Shown: positions 8,925-19,402 of the stretch, piece by piece
Layout of the letters: every line of letters starts with the position of its first letter
Position numbering within the stretch: position 1 is the stretch's first letter
From: Paraescarpia echinospica
Lineage: Eukaryota; Annelida; Polychaeta; Sabellida; Siboglinidae
Direction of reading: 5' to 3'
Length of the DNA: 64,000 nt
NCBI GenBank assembly: GCA_020002185.1
Contig: CM034544.1
Coordinates: 36,604,253 to 36,668,252 of the forward strand
Position numbers and translations under genes: made by a program
The notes under the pieces: model-generated
Databases searched by the model: none
What the model saw: the letters and a program-made list of their open reading frames with translations, nothing else
Told to the model about the DNA's origin: nothing

Positions 8925-10145
8925 CTAAGTCCTACCAACACTAAACATATCTAAGTCCCACCAACACTAAAAATGTCTAAGTCCTACCAACACTAAAAAT
9001 GTCTAAGTCCCACCAACACTAAAAATGTATAAGTCCCACCAACACTAAAAATGTCTAAGTCCTACCAACACTAAACATTTCTAAGTCCTACCAACACTAA
9101 AAATATCTAAGTCCTACCAACACTAAAAATATCTAAGTCCTACCAACACTAAAAATGTCTAAGTCCTACCAACACTAAAAATGTCTAAGTCCCACCAACA
9201 CTAAAAATGTCTAAGTCCTACCAACACTAAAAATATATAAGTCCCACCAACACTAAAAATGTCTAAGTCCTACCAACACTAAAAATATCTAAGTCCTACC
9301 AACACTAAAAATGTCTAAGTCCCACCAACACTAAAAATATCTAAGTCCCACCAACACTAAAAATGTCTAAGTCCTACCAACACTAAAAATGTCTAAGTCC
9401 TACCAACACAAAAAATGTCTAAGTCCTACCAACACTAAAAATATCTAAGTCCTACCAACACTAAAAATATCTAAGTTCCATCAACACTAAAAATGTATAA
9501 GTCCTACCAACACTAACAATATCTAAGTCCCACCAACACTAAAAATGTCTAAGTCCTACCAACACTAAAACTGTCTAAGTCCTACCAACACTAAAAATGT
9601 CTAAGTCCTACCAACACTAAAAATGTCTAAGTCCTACCAACACAAAAAATATCTAAGTCCCACCAACACTAAAAATTTCTAAGTCCTAGAAACACTAAAA
9701 ATATCTAAGTCCCACCAACACTAAAAATGTCTTAGTCCAACCAACACTAAAAATGTCTAAGTCCTACCAACACAAAAAATTTCTAAGTCCTACCAACACT
9801 AAAAATGTCTAAGTCCTACCAACACTAAACATTTCTAAGTCCTACCAGCACTACACATTTCTAAGTCCGACCATCACTAAAAATGTCTAAGTCCCACAAC
9901 ACTAAAAATGTCTAAGTCACACCAACACTAAAAATTTCTAAGTCCTTCCAACACAAAAAATGTCTAAGTCCGACCAACACTAAAAATTTCTAAGTCCTAC
10001 CAACACTAAAAATATCTAAGTCCCACAACACTAAAAATGTCTAAGTCCTACCAACACTAAAAATGTCTAAGTCCTACCAACACTAACAATTTCTAAGTCC
10101 TACCAACACTAAAAATGTCTAAGTCCTACCAACACTAAAAATGTA
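8925..10145 (+). repeat. 26-bp tandem array, left arm
   Basis: About 46 head-to-tail units of 26 bp with core CTAAGTCCTACCAACACTAA followed by an AAATGT-like variable end. Variation is concentrated at two places (CCT/CCC, and ATGT/ATAT/TTTCT), giving a mosaic of variant units. There are no unique spacers, so it is not a CRISPR array. Confidence 0.95.
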
Positions 10146-10164
10146 ACTATGCTTTGACCAACAC

Positions 10165-10449
10165 GTGTCACGAATTGAACTTAGATCAACTAGATACATC
10201 ACAAGAGACTATGACACGTCACACGAGAGCACCGACGAGACAAGAGACGAGACTATGACCGAGATATGTCACGAGACTACGGATAACACATCACACGAGA
10301 CTACGGATAACACATCACACGAGACTATGGCCGAGACAAGAGACGAGACTATGACCGATATATGTCACGAGACTACGGATGACACATCACACGAGACTAC
10401 GGATGACACATCACACGAGAGTACCGACGAGACAAGGGTTATTGCGTGA
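10165..10449 (+). repeat. 24-bp in-frame repeats (Thr/Glu/Asp/His-rich frame), left arm, block 1
   Basis: Units of about 24 bp (core CACGAGACTACGGATGACAC) keep one frame open for 94 codons, reading TSHETTDD-like octapeptides. The open frame is a by-product of a 24-bp period unless expression can be shown. The mirror is at 15031-15339 and has one more unit. Confidence 0.85.
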
Positions 10450-10700
10450 GATCCCACCACCACCACCACAATTCCGCCATAATAGACGGGTTATCGCGTG
10501 AGATCCCACCACCACCACCACAATTCCGCCACAATAGACGGGTTATCGCGTGAGATCCCACCACCACCACCACAATTCCGCCACAATAGACGGGTTATCG
10601 CGTGAGATCCCACCACCACCACCACAATTCCGCCACAATAGACGGGTTATCGCGTGAGATCCCACCACCACCACCACAATTCCGCCACAATAGACGGGTT
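10434..10700 (+). repeat. 52-bp tandem array, left arm
   Basis: Five units of 52 bp containing TTATCGCGTGAGATCCCACC, CCACCACCACC and TTCCGCCACAATAGACGGG. The right arm (about 14816-15043) has four. Confidence 0.9.
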
Positions 10701-10810
10701 ATCGCGTGAGATTTGCTTCAGAAGCAAAGCAAAGCAAAGCAAATAGACGGGTTATCGCGTGAGATTTGCTTCAGAAGCAAAGCAAAGCAAAGCAAATAGA
10801 CGGGTTATTA
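10701..10810 (+). repeat. 53-bp units with AAGCA stutter, left arm
   Basis: Two units share the same TTATCGCGTGAGAT head as the 52-bp array but carry a TTTGCTTCAGAAGCAAAGCA hairpin-like body. The right arm has two full units plus a partial head. Confidence 0.85.
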
Positions 10811-10814
10811 AAGC

Positions 10815-11490
10815 AATATCACGAGACTACGGATGATACATCACACGAGACTATGACCGAGATATGTCACGAGACTATGGATGACACATCACACGAGAGT
10901 ACGGTCTATAGACACGAGTTGTACAAACGAAACACTACACTTTGACCAACACGTGGCACAAATTGAACTCAGATCAACTAGTCACGCAAACGAAACACTA
11001 CACTTTGACCAACACGTGTCAAACGAATTGAACTTAGATCAACTAGACACATCACACGAGACTATGACCGAGATATGGCACGAGACTTCGGATGACACGT
11101 CACACGAGACAAGAGACGAGACTATGACCGAGCTATGTCACGAGATTACGGATGACACATCACACGAGACTATGGCCGAGATATATTACGAGACTTTGGA
11201 TGACACGTCACACGAGATTACCGACGAGACAAGAGATGAGACTATGTCCGAGATATGTCATGAGGCTATGACCGAGATATGTCACGAGACTATGGCAGAG
11301 ATTTGTCACGAGACTATGACCGAGACTACGGATGACACATCACACGAGAGTACGGACGAGACAAGAGATATGCTACGAGACTACGGATGACACATCACAC
11401 GAGACTACGGATGTCACATCACACGAGAGTACGGACGAGACAAGAGATACGCCACGAGACATTCAAAGAGGTGACCATCATGGTTTCCGA
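10815..11490 (+). repeat. 24-bp in-frame repeats, left arm, block 2
   Basis: Further CACGAGACTATGACCGAGAT-type units plus two copies of an AAACACTACACTTTGACCAA segment. One frame is open for 169 codons (10881-11390) and overlaps a 71-codon frame to 11547. The right arm keeps frames of identical length (14116-14625 and 13959-14174) despite substitutions. Confidence 0.85.
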
Positions 11491-11569
11491 CGTCACTCAA
11501 CGGACACCAATGTAACTAGTCAGAGTATAACCATCTATCGATCATGATATGTCTCTATTCGTTGACACA

Positions 11570-11790
11570 CATATTCGTTGGAAATAGCGGAAGCGTAGAG
11601 GCCGCCATGTCAGGTCGCCATGACATTCAAATAACTTCCGGTACTACGTTACTTCCGGCGTAGCGTCCCTAGTGGAGGCCGCCATGACAGTCAAGTGACT
11701 TCCGGTACCACGTCACTTCCGGCGTAGAGACCCGTAGTGGATAATCGGAGTACCACGTCACACACGACCATAGCAAGCGAATTTGAAAAC
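11570..11790. repeat. CTTCCGG module, left arm
   Basis: Two or three diverged ~80-bp repeats share GAGGCCGCCATGACAGTCAA and paired ACTTCCGG motifs around ACGTCA-like cores. Related modules are at 13110-13265 (left loop side) and 13740-13925 (right arm). CTTCCGG and ACGTCA are generic ETS and CREB-like cores; binding is not claimed. Confidence 0.7.
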
Positions 11791-11944
11791 TGCTACGATC
11801 GAAAACGACTATGTCAATAACATGTAAGGACAACCACCTGACAGGACTTCATTCAATGAGGTACCAAACATCACATACCTTCATGTCAAGAGACGATCAA
11901 CTGTTCGGATTCACGTCCAACGAAGCGACCATAGGACTCGAGTG

Positions 11945-13110
11945 GGACTTAGATATTTTTAGTGTTGGTAGGACTTAGACATTTTTAGTGTTGATGGGAC
12001 TTAGATATTTTTAGTGTTGGTAGGACTTAGAAATTTTTAGTGGTGGTAGGACTTAGAAATTTTTTGTGTTGGTAGGACTTAGACATTTTTAGTGTTGGTA
12101 GGACTTAGACATTTTTAGTGTTGGTGGGACTTAGATATTTTTAGTGTTGGTAGGACTTAGAAATGTTTAGTGTTGGTAGGACTTAGACATTTTTAGTGTT
12201 GGTAGGACTTAGAAATGTTTAGTGTTGGTGGGACTTATACATTTTTAGAGTTAGTAGGACTTAGAAATGTTTAATGTTGATCACATTTAGACCAACGAGT
12301 GACAAGTGGTGGTAGGACTTAGAAATGTTTAGTGTTGGTAGGACTTATAAATTTATAGTGTTGGTAGGACTTAGACATTTGTAGTAATGGTAAGACTTAG
12401 AAATTGTTAATGTTGATCACACTTAGACCAACGAGTGACAAGTGATGGTACAACTTAGATATTTTTAGTGTTGGTGGGACTTATAAATGTTTAGTGCTGG
12501 TCGGACTTAGAAGAAATGTTTAGTGTTGGTAGGACTTATAAATGTTTAGTGTTGGTAGGACTTAGACATTTTTAGTGTTGGTAGGACTTAGAAATTTTTA
12601 ATGTTGATCACACTTAGACCAACGAGTGACAAGTGGTGGTAGGACTTATAAATGTTTAGCGTTGGTAGGACTTATAAATTGTTAGTGTTGGTAGGACTTA
12701 TACATTTTTTATGTTGATCACACTTAGACCAACGAGTGACAAGTGATGGTACAACTTAGATATTTTAGTGTTGGTAGGACTTATACATTTTTAGTGTCGG
12801 TAGGACTTAGAAATGTTTAGTGTTGGTACGACTTAGAAATTTTTAGTGTTGGTGGGACTTAGAAATTTTTAGTGTTGGTAGGACTTATAAATTTTTAGTG
12901 TTGGTAGGACTTAGAAATTGTTAATGTTGATCACACTTAGACAAACGAGTGACAAGTGATGGTACAACTTATATATTTTTAGTGTTGGTGGGAATTAGAA
13001 ATGTTTAGTGTTGGTCGGACTTAGAAGAATTGTTTAGTGTTGGTAGGACTTATACATTTTTAGTGTTGGTAGGACTTATAATTTTTTAGTGTTGGTGGGA
13101 CTTAGAAATA
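11945..13110 (-). repeat. 26-bp array in inverse orientation with CACACTTAGACCAACGAGTG interruptions (loop side)
   Basis: The same 26-bp unit as 8925-10145 but reversed within the left arm, interrupted at least five times by TGATCACACTTAGACCAACG-type segments. Only the first ~110 bp (11945-12055) has a partner on the right side (13447-13565). About 1.25 kb of the left side is therefore unpaired. Confidence 0.9.
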
Positions 13111-13300
13111 CCGGGAACATCGGAAGCGTAGAGGCCGCCATGACAGTCAAGTAACTTCCGGTGCGACGGCACTTCCGACGTAGCGTCCCTAGTAGAGGCT
13201 GCCATGACAGTCAAGTAACTTCCGGTACGACGTCACTTCCGTCGTAGCGCCCCCTAGCGGATAATCAGAGTACTATGTCACATGGTGGCGCCATCTAGCG
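13110..13300. repeat. CTTCCGG module, loop side
   Basis: A second copy of the 11570-11790 module (GAGGCCGCCATGACAGTCAA, ACTTCCGGTACGACGTCACT). It has no counterpart next to the right-arm side of the central palindrome. Confidence 0.75.
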
Positions 13301-13304
13301 GTTA

Positions 13305-13450
13305 AAAATATATAATTAGGTTAGCTAGAGAAAAAAAGTTGGGGTTAACATCGCGAAAATTTTAACAACAACCACTAAAGTGGTTGTTGTATAAATTTTC
13401 GCGAGGTTAACCCCAACTTTTTTTCTTTAGCTAACCTAATTATATATTTC
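13305..13450. repeat. Central near-perfect palindrome of the foldback element
   Basis: Arms of about 72 bp meet at CCACTAAAGTGG (axis near 13377/13378), with GTTGGGGTTAAC, CGCGAAAATTT and AACAACCAC mirrored and only a few mismatches. Almost no loop remains, so strands could extrude a cruciform. Confidence 0.92.
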
Positions 13451-13565
13451 TAAGTCCTACCAACACTAAAAATTTCTAAGTTCTACCAACACTAAAAATA
13501 TCTAAGTCCCATCAACACTAAAAATGTCTAAGTCCTACCAACACTAAAAATATCTAAGTCCCACT
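13447..13565 (+). repeat. Short 26-bp array, right side of centre
   Basis: Four to five units pairing with 11945-12055 of the left arm, including the shared CTCGAGT boundary. Confidence 0.88.
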
Positions 13566-13739
13566 CGAGTCCTATGGTCGCTTCGTTGGACGTGAATCCG
13601 AACAGTTGATCGTCTCTTGACATGAAGGTATGTGATGTTTGGTACCTCATTGAATGAAGTCCTGTCAGGTGGTTGTCCTTACATGTTATTGACATAGTCG
13701 TTTTCGATCGTAGCAGTTTTCAAATTCGCTTGCTATGGT

Positions 13740-13925
13740 CGTGTGTGACGTGGTACTCCGATTATCCACTACGGGTCTCTACGCCGGAAGTGACGTGGTA
13801 CCGGAAGTCACTTGACTGTCATGGCGGCCTCCACTAGGGACGCTACGCCGGAAGTAACGTAGTACCGGAAGTTATTTGAATGTCATGGCGACCTGACATG
13901 GCGGCCTCTACGCTTCCGCTATTTC
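13740..13925. repeat. CTTCCGG module, right arm
   Basis: Reverse complement of 11570-11770 with the same paired CCGGAAGT motifs. Confidence 0.75.
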
Positions 13926-13958
13926 CAACGAATATGTGTGTCAACGAATAGAGACATA

Positions 13959-15339
13959 TCATGATCGATAGATGGTTATACTCTGACTAGTTACATTGGT
14001 GTCCGTTGAGTGACGTCGGAAACCATGATGGTCACCTCTTTGAATGTCTCGTGGCGTATCTCTTGTCTCGTCCGTACTCTCGTGTGATGTGACATCCGTA
14101 GTCTCGTGTGATGTGTCATCCGTAGTCTCGTAGCATATCTGTTGTCTCGTCCGTACTCTCGTGTGATGTGTCATCCGTAGTATCGGTCATAGTCTCGTGA
14201 CAAATCTCTGCCATAGTCTCGTGACATATCTCGGTCATAGTCTCATGACATATCTCGGACATAGTCTCATCTCTTGTCTCGTCGGTAATCTCGTGTGACG
14301 TGTCATCCAAAGTCTCGTAATATATATCGGCCATAGTCTCGTGTGATGTGTCATCCGTAATCTCGTGACATATCTCGGTCATAGTCTCGTCTCTTGTCTC
14401 GTGTGACGTGTCATCCGAAGTCTCGTGCCATATCTCGGTCATAGTCTCGTGTGATGTGTCTAGTTGATCTAAGTTCAATTCGTTTGACACGTGTTGGTCA
14501 AAGTGTAGTGTTTCGTTTGCGTGACTAGTTGATCTGAGTTCAATTTGTGCCACGTGTTGGTCAAAGTGTAGTGTTTCGTTTGTACAACTCGTGTCTATAG
14601 ACCGTACTCTCGTGTGATGTGTCATCCATAGTCTCGTGACATATCTCGGTCATAGTCTCGTGTGATGTATCATCCGTAGTCTCGTGATATTGCTTTAATA
14701 ACCCGTCTATTTGCTTTGCTTTGCTTTGCTTCTGAAGCAAATCTCACGCGATAACCCGTCTATTTGCTTTGCTTTGCTTTGCTTCTGAAGCAAATCTCAC
14801 GCGATAACCCGTCTAGCAAATCTCACGCGATAACCCGTCTATTGTGGCGGAATTGTGGTGGTGGTGGTGGGATCTCACGCGATAACCCGTCTATTGTGGC
14901 GGAATTGTGGTGGTGGTGGTGGGATCTCACGCGATAACCCGTCTATTGTGGCGGAATTGTGGTGGTGGTGGTGGGATCTCACGCGATAACCCGTCTATTG
15001 TGGCGGAATTGTGGTGGTGGTGGTGGGATCTCACGCGATAACCCTTGTCTCGTCGGTACTCTCGTGTGATGTGTCATCCGTAGTCTCGTGTGATGTGTCA
15101 TCCGTAGTCTCGTGACATATATCGGTCATAGTCTCGTCTCTTGTCTCGGCCATAGTCTCGTGTGATGTGTTATCCGTAGTCTCGTGTGATGTGTTATCCG
15201 TAGTCTCGTGTGATGTGTTATCCGTAGTCTCGTGACATATCTCGGTCATAGTCTCGTCTCTTGTCTCGTCGGTGCTCTCGTGTGACGTGTCATAGTCTCG
15301 TGTGATGTATCTTGTTGATCTAAGTTCAATTCGTGACAC
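13959..15339 (-). repeat. Right-arm counterpart of the 24-bp and 52/53-bp repeat blocks
   Basis: Reverse complement of about 10165-11547 in the same block order: 24-bp block 2 (13959-14690), two 53-bp units plus a partial head (14700-14830), four 52-bp units (14831-15043) and 24-bp block 1 (15031-15339). Confidence 0.88.
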
Positions 15340-15356
15340 GTGTTGGTCAAAGCATA

Positions 15357-16412
15357 GTTACATTTTTAGTGTTGGTAGGACTTAGACATTTTTAGTGTTG
15401 GTAGGACTTAGACATTTTTAGTGTTGGAAGGACTTAGAAATTTTTAGTGTTGGTGTGACTTAGACATTTTTAGTGTTGTGGGACTTAGACATTTTTAGTG
15501 TTGGTCGGACTTAGAAATTTGTAGTGCTGGTAGGACTTAGAAATGTTTAGTGTTGGTAGGACTTAGACATTTTTAGTGTTGGTAGGACTTAGATATTTTT
15601 AGTGTTGGTAGGACTTAGACATTTTTAGTGTTGATAGGACTAAGACATTTTTAGTGTTGGTGGGACTTAGATATTTTTAGTGTTGCTAGGACTTAGACAT
15701 TTTTAGTGTTGGTGGGACTTAGATATTTTTAGTGTTGGTAGGACTTAGAAATTTTTAGTGTTGGTAGGACTTAGACATTTTTAGTGTTGGTGGGACTTAG
15801 ATATTTTTAGTGTTGGTAGGACTTAGAAATTTTTAGTGTTGATGGAACTTAGATATTTTTAGTGTTGGTAGGACTTAGAAATGTTTAGTGTTGGTAGGAC
15901 TTAGACATTTTTTGTGTTGGTAGGACTTAGACATTTTTTAGTGTTGGTAGGACTTAGACATTTTTAGTGTTGGTGGGACTTAGATATTTTTAGTGTTGGT
16001 GGGACTTAGACATTTTTAGTGTTGGTAGGACTTAGATATTTTTAGTGTTGGTAGGACTTAGACATTTTTAGTGTTGGTGGGATTTAGATATGTTTAGTGT
16101 TGGTAGGACTTAGACATTTTTAGTGTTGGTGGGACTTAGACATTTTTATTGTTGGTAGGACTTAGACATTTTTAGTGTTGGTAGGACTTAGATATTTTTA
16201 GTGTTGGTAGGACTTAGATATTTTTAGTGTTGGTAGGACTTAGAAATTGTTAGTGTTGGTAGGACTTAGACATTTTTAGTGTTGGTGGGACTTAGACATT
16301 TTTAGTGTTGGTGGGACTTAGACATTTTTAGTTTTGGTAGGACTTAGACATTTTTAATGTTGGTGGGACTTAGATATTTTTAGTGTTGGTAGGACTTAGA
16401 AATGTTTAGTGT
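15357..16412 (-). repeat. 26-bp tandem array, right arm
   Basis: Inverted counterpart of 8925-10145, about 160 bp shorter, so units have been gained or lost independently in the two arms. Confidence 0.95.
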
Positions 16413-16482
16413 CTTCAACATGATGATGTTAGGCGTGCTGTCGTCGTGATAGGAATAACGATCCGATTGGTAAAACACCGCG

Positions 16483-16518
16483 CTTATATAGTTAGTAAAT
16501 GTGCCGAAAAGTCACGTG
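16483..16518 (-). promoter_or_regulatory. Second promoter-like site, right arm
   Basis: Minus-strand TATATAAG at 16483-16490 with CACGTG about 25 bp upstream, mirroring 8806-8841 and facing the right-arm 26-bp array. Confidence 0.45.
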
Positions 16519-16630
16519 GACGAGCCGAACGAGCACGAAATTTCTAACCTATGAGAATAGCTAATACTCTTTTGTGGGAATGTGGTTGGCTCTGAAAAGA
16601 ACCGTTTCTTGGAATTTCGTCGAATTTTTC

Positions 16631-16984
16631 TTATGATACTAATGATGATGATGATGATGAACACACGAGTTGATGTTGTTGTTGTTGTTCGTGCTTTATC
16701 CTGGACAGTGTGTTCTTAACGAGAACGAAGCATCGCAGGTAAGACTCCGGGTTGTGGGTCTTGCGAGTCTTGCGCATCTCGCGAAGTTTCTCGACAGACA
16801 ACCTCATGAGGCGTCGTGTCTCCTTGCGGTGGTCGGATGTGCTCAGTGACGGAGACAGTCGCTTGGTAGGTTGATAGACACAAAAGTCGGCAACCGGGTG
16901 TCGTCGCTTGTTGCTACCCGCAACATATCGGTCATTGTCGGTAGCAATATCTCGGACGTTGTCAGTAGATGAATTCACACCCAT
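16631..16984 (-). CDS. SERTA-domain-like protein, right-arm copy
   Basis: Inverted counterpart of the left-arm gene with the same 117-codon length, the same start (MGVNSSTDN, ATG at 16984) and the same SERTA-like segment. Nearby differences from the left copy are few, for example one base in the leader just before the ATG and one in the upstream repeat, while the part downstream of the ATG appears unchanged at protein level. Both copies being open suggests recent duplication, arm-to-arm conversion, or selection. Confidence 0.6.
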   Translation of the reverse strand: MGVNSSTDNVRDIATDNDRYVAGSNKRRHPVADFCVYQPTKRLSPSLSTSDHRKETRRLMRLSVEKLREMRKTRKTHNPESYLRCFVLVKNTLSRIKHEQQQQHQLVCSSSSSSLVS

Positions 16985-17028
16985 TTTCAAGATGTAAGCT
17001 ATAATGACCACAAAAGCACACGCAGGCC

Positions 17029-17035
17029 TTTTATA
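17029..17035 (-). promoter_or_regulatory. TATA box of SERTA-like gene, right arm
   Basis: Minus-strand TATAAAA, 45 bp upstream of the ATG at 16984, preceded by the same duplicated CACGTG element (about 17042-17120). Confidence 0.6.
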
Positions 17036-17479
17036 ACCAGTCCACAGACCATAAAGATCACGTGGGCGTGCCGAAAGATTATGGAACCGAACATAAAGGT
17101 CACGTGGGCGTGCCGAAAGATCACATATTGTAGAAAATTCAAAAGCACGGACTGCTGAGTAGAATGTACACAAGCGCGGACTGCTGAGTAGTTATTTAGT
17201 TCACCACTTATCTAACAGGGGTGCTTTCAGTTGATGATTATATATCCACCAGGTGTTTATGGACGAGAAAAAACAAGAGACACGAATATTTGCAGTACTC
17301 ATATGTGGTTCGCTCACTTGTCCACTAGGGGATGATGTTTGTAGTTCGTGATGTACCCGTCAGGGGGCTCTATTGCACGCAAGCGTGCAAGAGACACGAA
17401 TATTTGCAGTACTAGAACATTTAGTTTACAACTTGTCCACAAGATGACACCACTTGTATAATTAGTACCGAAAAATTCC

Positions 17480-17865
17480 GATAGGGGCGCTGTTTTAGTT
17501 AACAAACTATCCGCCAGGGGGAGCTATTTTAATTCACCAACTATCCGTCAAGGGCGCTTTTATAGTTTTGGCGGGAAATATTTTTAGGCGGGAAATAGTT
17601 TAGTTCCGAAAAATTTCGCTAGGTGGCGCTATTTTATTTCAACAACTATCCGCCAGGGGCGATATTCTAGTTTTGGCGAGAAATATTTAGTTCAACAAAT
17701 ATCCGCCAGGGGGCGCTATTCTAGTTTAAACAACTATCCGCTAGGTGGCGCTATTATAGTTTCTCCAACTATCCGCTAGGTGGCGCTATTTTTTGGTTTG
17801 GGGGGAATATTTAGTTCACCAACTATCCGCTAGGTGGCGCTATTTTATTTCAGGAAAATTCCGAT
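17480..17865 (-). repeat. Subterminal array with GCGCCACCTAGCGGATAGTT core, right
   Basis: Reverse-complement counterpart of 7340-7870, shorter by roughly 100 bp, with the same core CTATCCGCTAGGTGGCGCTA. Confidence 0.85.
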
Positions 17866-17869
17866 AGGG

Positions 17870-18016
17870 GGCACCGCGTGACATTTGACCTTGAACTACA
17901 TCCGGGTATTTGACATTTGACCTTGACCTACATCCGGGTACTTGACCTACATCCGGGTACTTTCCTCTTCCTCCGCGACGCGACACCGTACGCGGTACTT
18001 AACCTCCTTTACTACT
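17870..18016 (-). repeat. Outer terminal inverted repeat, right
   Basis: Reverse complement of the left terminal segment, including the CCCGGATGTAGGTCA direct repeats. Confidence 0.85.
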
Positions 18017-18020
18017 CACA
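18017..18020. repeat. Target-site duplication CACA (right)
   Basis: CACA immediately right of the foldback element, matching 7195-7198. Confidence 0.75.
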
Positions 18021-19236
18021 GTATAAGCTAGTCCTCACGGACTCTCATTACAGCAATATGTTACAACACACACATATATTTATATATATGTGAATACTTC
18101 ATGGGTAATAATATCTCACTTCAAAACCCACAGATAACTACTAATCATAATACAGCAAATAATAGATACGTTCAATCAGAAAATAAACATTTATACTGGG
18201 CTAGTCCCATCTCGAATATATACGAACGTTTGTTGAAGTCAACACGCCGAGCTCGGAACACAATTAGAACGGTGTATCTCGGGCGCACGAGTGATGATGC
18301 CGGGCACTTGACGATTGCCGCCGTACGCCGCGAATTCTCGAGTCGCGTCCGTTCAGTGATCGCACGGTCGCAGACGATTGCGAAGTCAGTTGAATACGTT
18401 CAACTGAAAGACGAAGCCGGGCAGAAGACGCTTACCGCCGGCCGCTACGAATTCGAACGAGAGGTCTTGTTTTGTCGCAAACGATCGAGAAGTCGGATGA
18501 ACGGGTTTGCGCGAATAATGACGCCTGGCAGTATACGTTTACCGCCGGCCGCTGCGAGTCGCATTCGGTCAAGCTTTCTGGCGATGTCGCTGTGAGACCG
18601 CTGTTCGAGGATGGCCCAAGCTGGGTGAGCGCGTCGCGATTATCGCTCATCGACGCAAATACGTTTGGGCCGACCGGAACGTTGTCTCAAAGTACTGCTG
18701 ACGTGGCGGCATGGTTTCTTCGAAGTTCGATCGAATAGTCACTCTGGACACTGAATATTACACACACACACAAGCTTGGGAACGTAACCCACGTTAACGA
18801 TTCCCAACACGCTTTACGACTTTCCTTGCCATTCTCTTGGCAGCACGGCAACCTGTCTCGTTCAACTCTGGATCTGTCCCTGCCCTTCGCCAGCGCCCAA
18901 ATGGCAAAATGCGTACAATAAACGTTTATATAAGCATACCTAATTACACATCATATGACAGGTTTCCATCATTTCTATTGGCTAATGTAATATACAATTC
19001 AAACTAGGCATTGTGGAACACCCTCTCTAAGATTATAGTGAAACCACCTGCTTGCCTAGAAACACTAGTAACAGAATACCACGCTTCACTGAGCGCATCT
19101 GCAACCGAGTTGCTGTAATTACGTAACTAAGGCGGTTGGTTAACAATATGTCTATCTACTGGCTTGACCTTCCTCATTTATCAAATTAAACCTCAGGAAA
19201 GTAGATTAAACATTCAGAAATAGCATAAATGCTACA
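18017..19236 (-). repeat. 5' LTR, outer piece
   Basis: Matches 288-1505 with scattered substitutions and begins TGTAGCATTT (minus) at 19236. It carries the same internal GC-rich segment of divergent direct repeats sharing ACCGCCGGCCGCT. The open frames inside it differ in length from those of the 3' LTR because of point changes, so they are not treated as genes. Confidence 0.88.
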
Positions 19237-19314
19237 CACCCACACATACATATACACACACACACGCAAACGCACACACACAAACACTCTCGCACACGCA
19301 CACGCACACACACA

Positions 19315-19386
<72 letters not shown>

Positions 19387-19402
19387 CACACACATATATA
19401 CA
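19237..19402. repeat. CA microsatellite at the LTR boundary
   Basis: (CA)n with CGCACA variants directly abuts the end of the 5' LTR, suggesting the retrotransposon landed in or beside a CA tract. Translations of it (Val-Cys or His-Thr runs) are meaningless. Confidence 0.95.

Larger units (their letters stand above)
7199..18016. mobile_element. Giant foldback (long inverted repeat) element carrying a SERTA-like gene in each arm
   Basis: Both termini carry AGTAGTAAAGGAGGTTAAGT in inverted orientation (7201 rightward, 18016 leftward). The left arm, about 7201-12055, pairs with the right arm, about 13447-18016, at very high identity by eye. The flanks show CACA at both ends (7195-7198 and 18017-18020), and CACA is single in the uninterrupted LTR copy (288-291), so this is a clean insertion with a 4-bp target duplication. 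Two extra T at 7199-7200 are not mirrored. Arm order from the outside in: terminal repeat, GCGCCA-type subterminal array, SERTA-like gene, second TATA box, 26-bp array, 24-bp in-frame repeats, 52-bp array, more 24-bp repeats, CTTCCGG module, 26-bp array (inverted). No transposase, integrase or polymerase frame is visible, so movement would need a factor in trans. It recalls foldback and Galileo-type elements in architecture only. Confidence 0.9.
1..19236 (-). mobile_element. Gmr1-like Ty3/gypsy LTR retrotransposon, interrupted by a foldback element
   Basis: The element is read on the minus strand: 5' LTR (19236 down to 6845, split by an insertion), primer-binding site, gag, protease, integrase, RT/RNase H, polypurine tract, 3' LTR (cut by the window edge). 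Without the insertion the LTR is about 1.57 kb and the internal region about 5.3 kb. Integrase lying upstream of RT is the arrangement described for the Gmr1 group of Ty3/gypsy elements, rather than the usual RT-then-integrase order. The two LTRs differ by scattered substitutions, roughly a few percent by eye, so this is not a new insertion. Coding frames are broken by at least four stops and one frame change, so this copy is probably dead. The right edge abuts a CA microsatellite; the target duplication cannot be checked because the left end lies outside the window. Confidence 0.88.

Noticed and set aside
8925..10145. CRISPR-like regular repeats
   Set aside because: Units are head-to-tail 26-mers without unique spacers, in animal DNA; this is a satellite.
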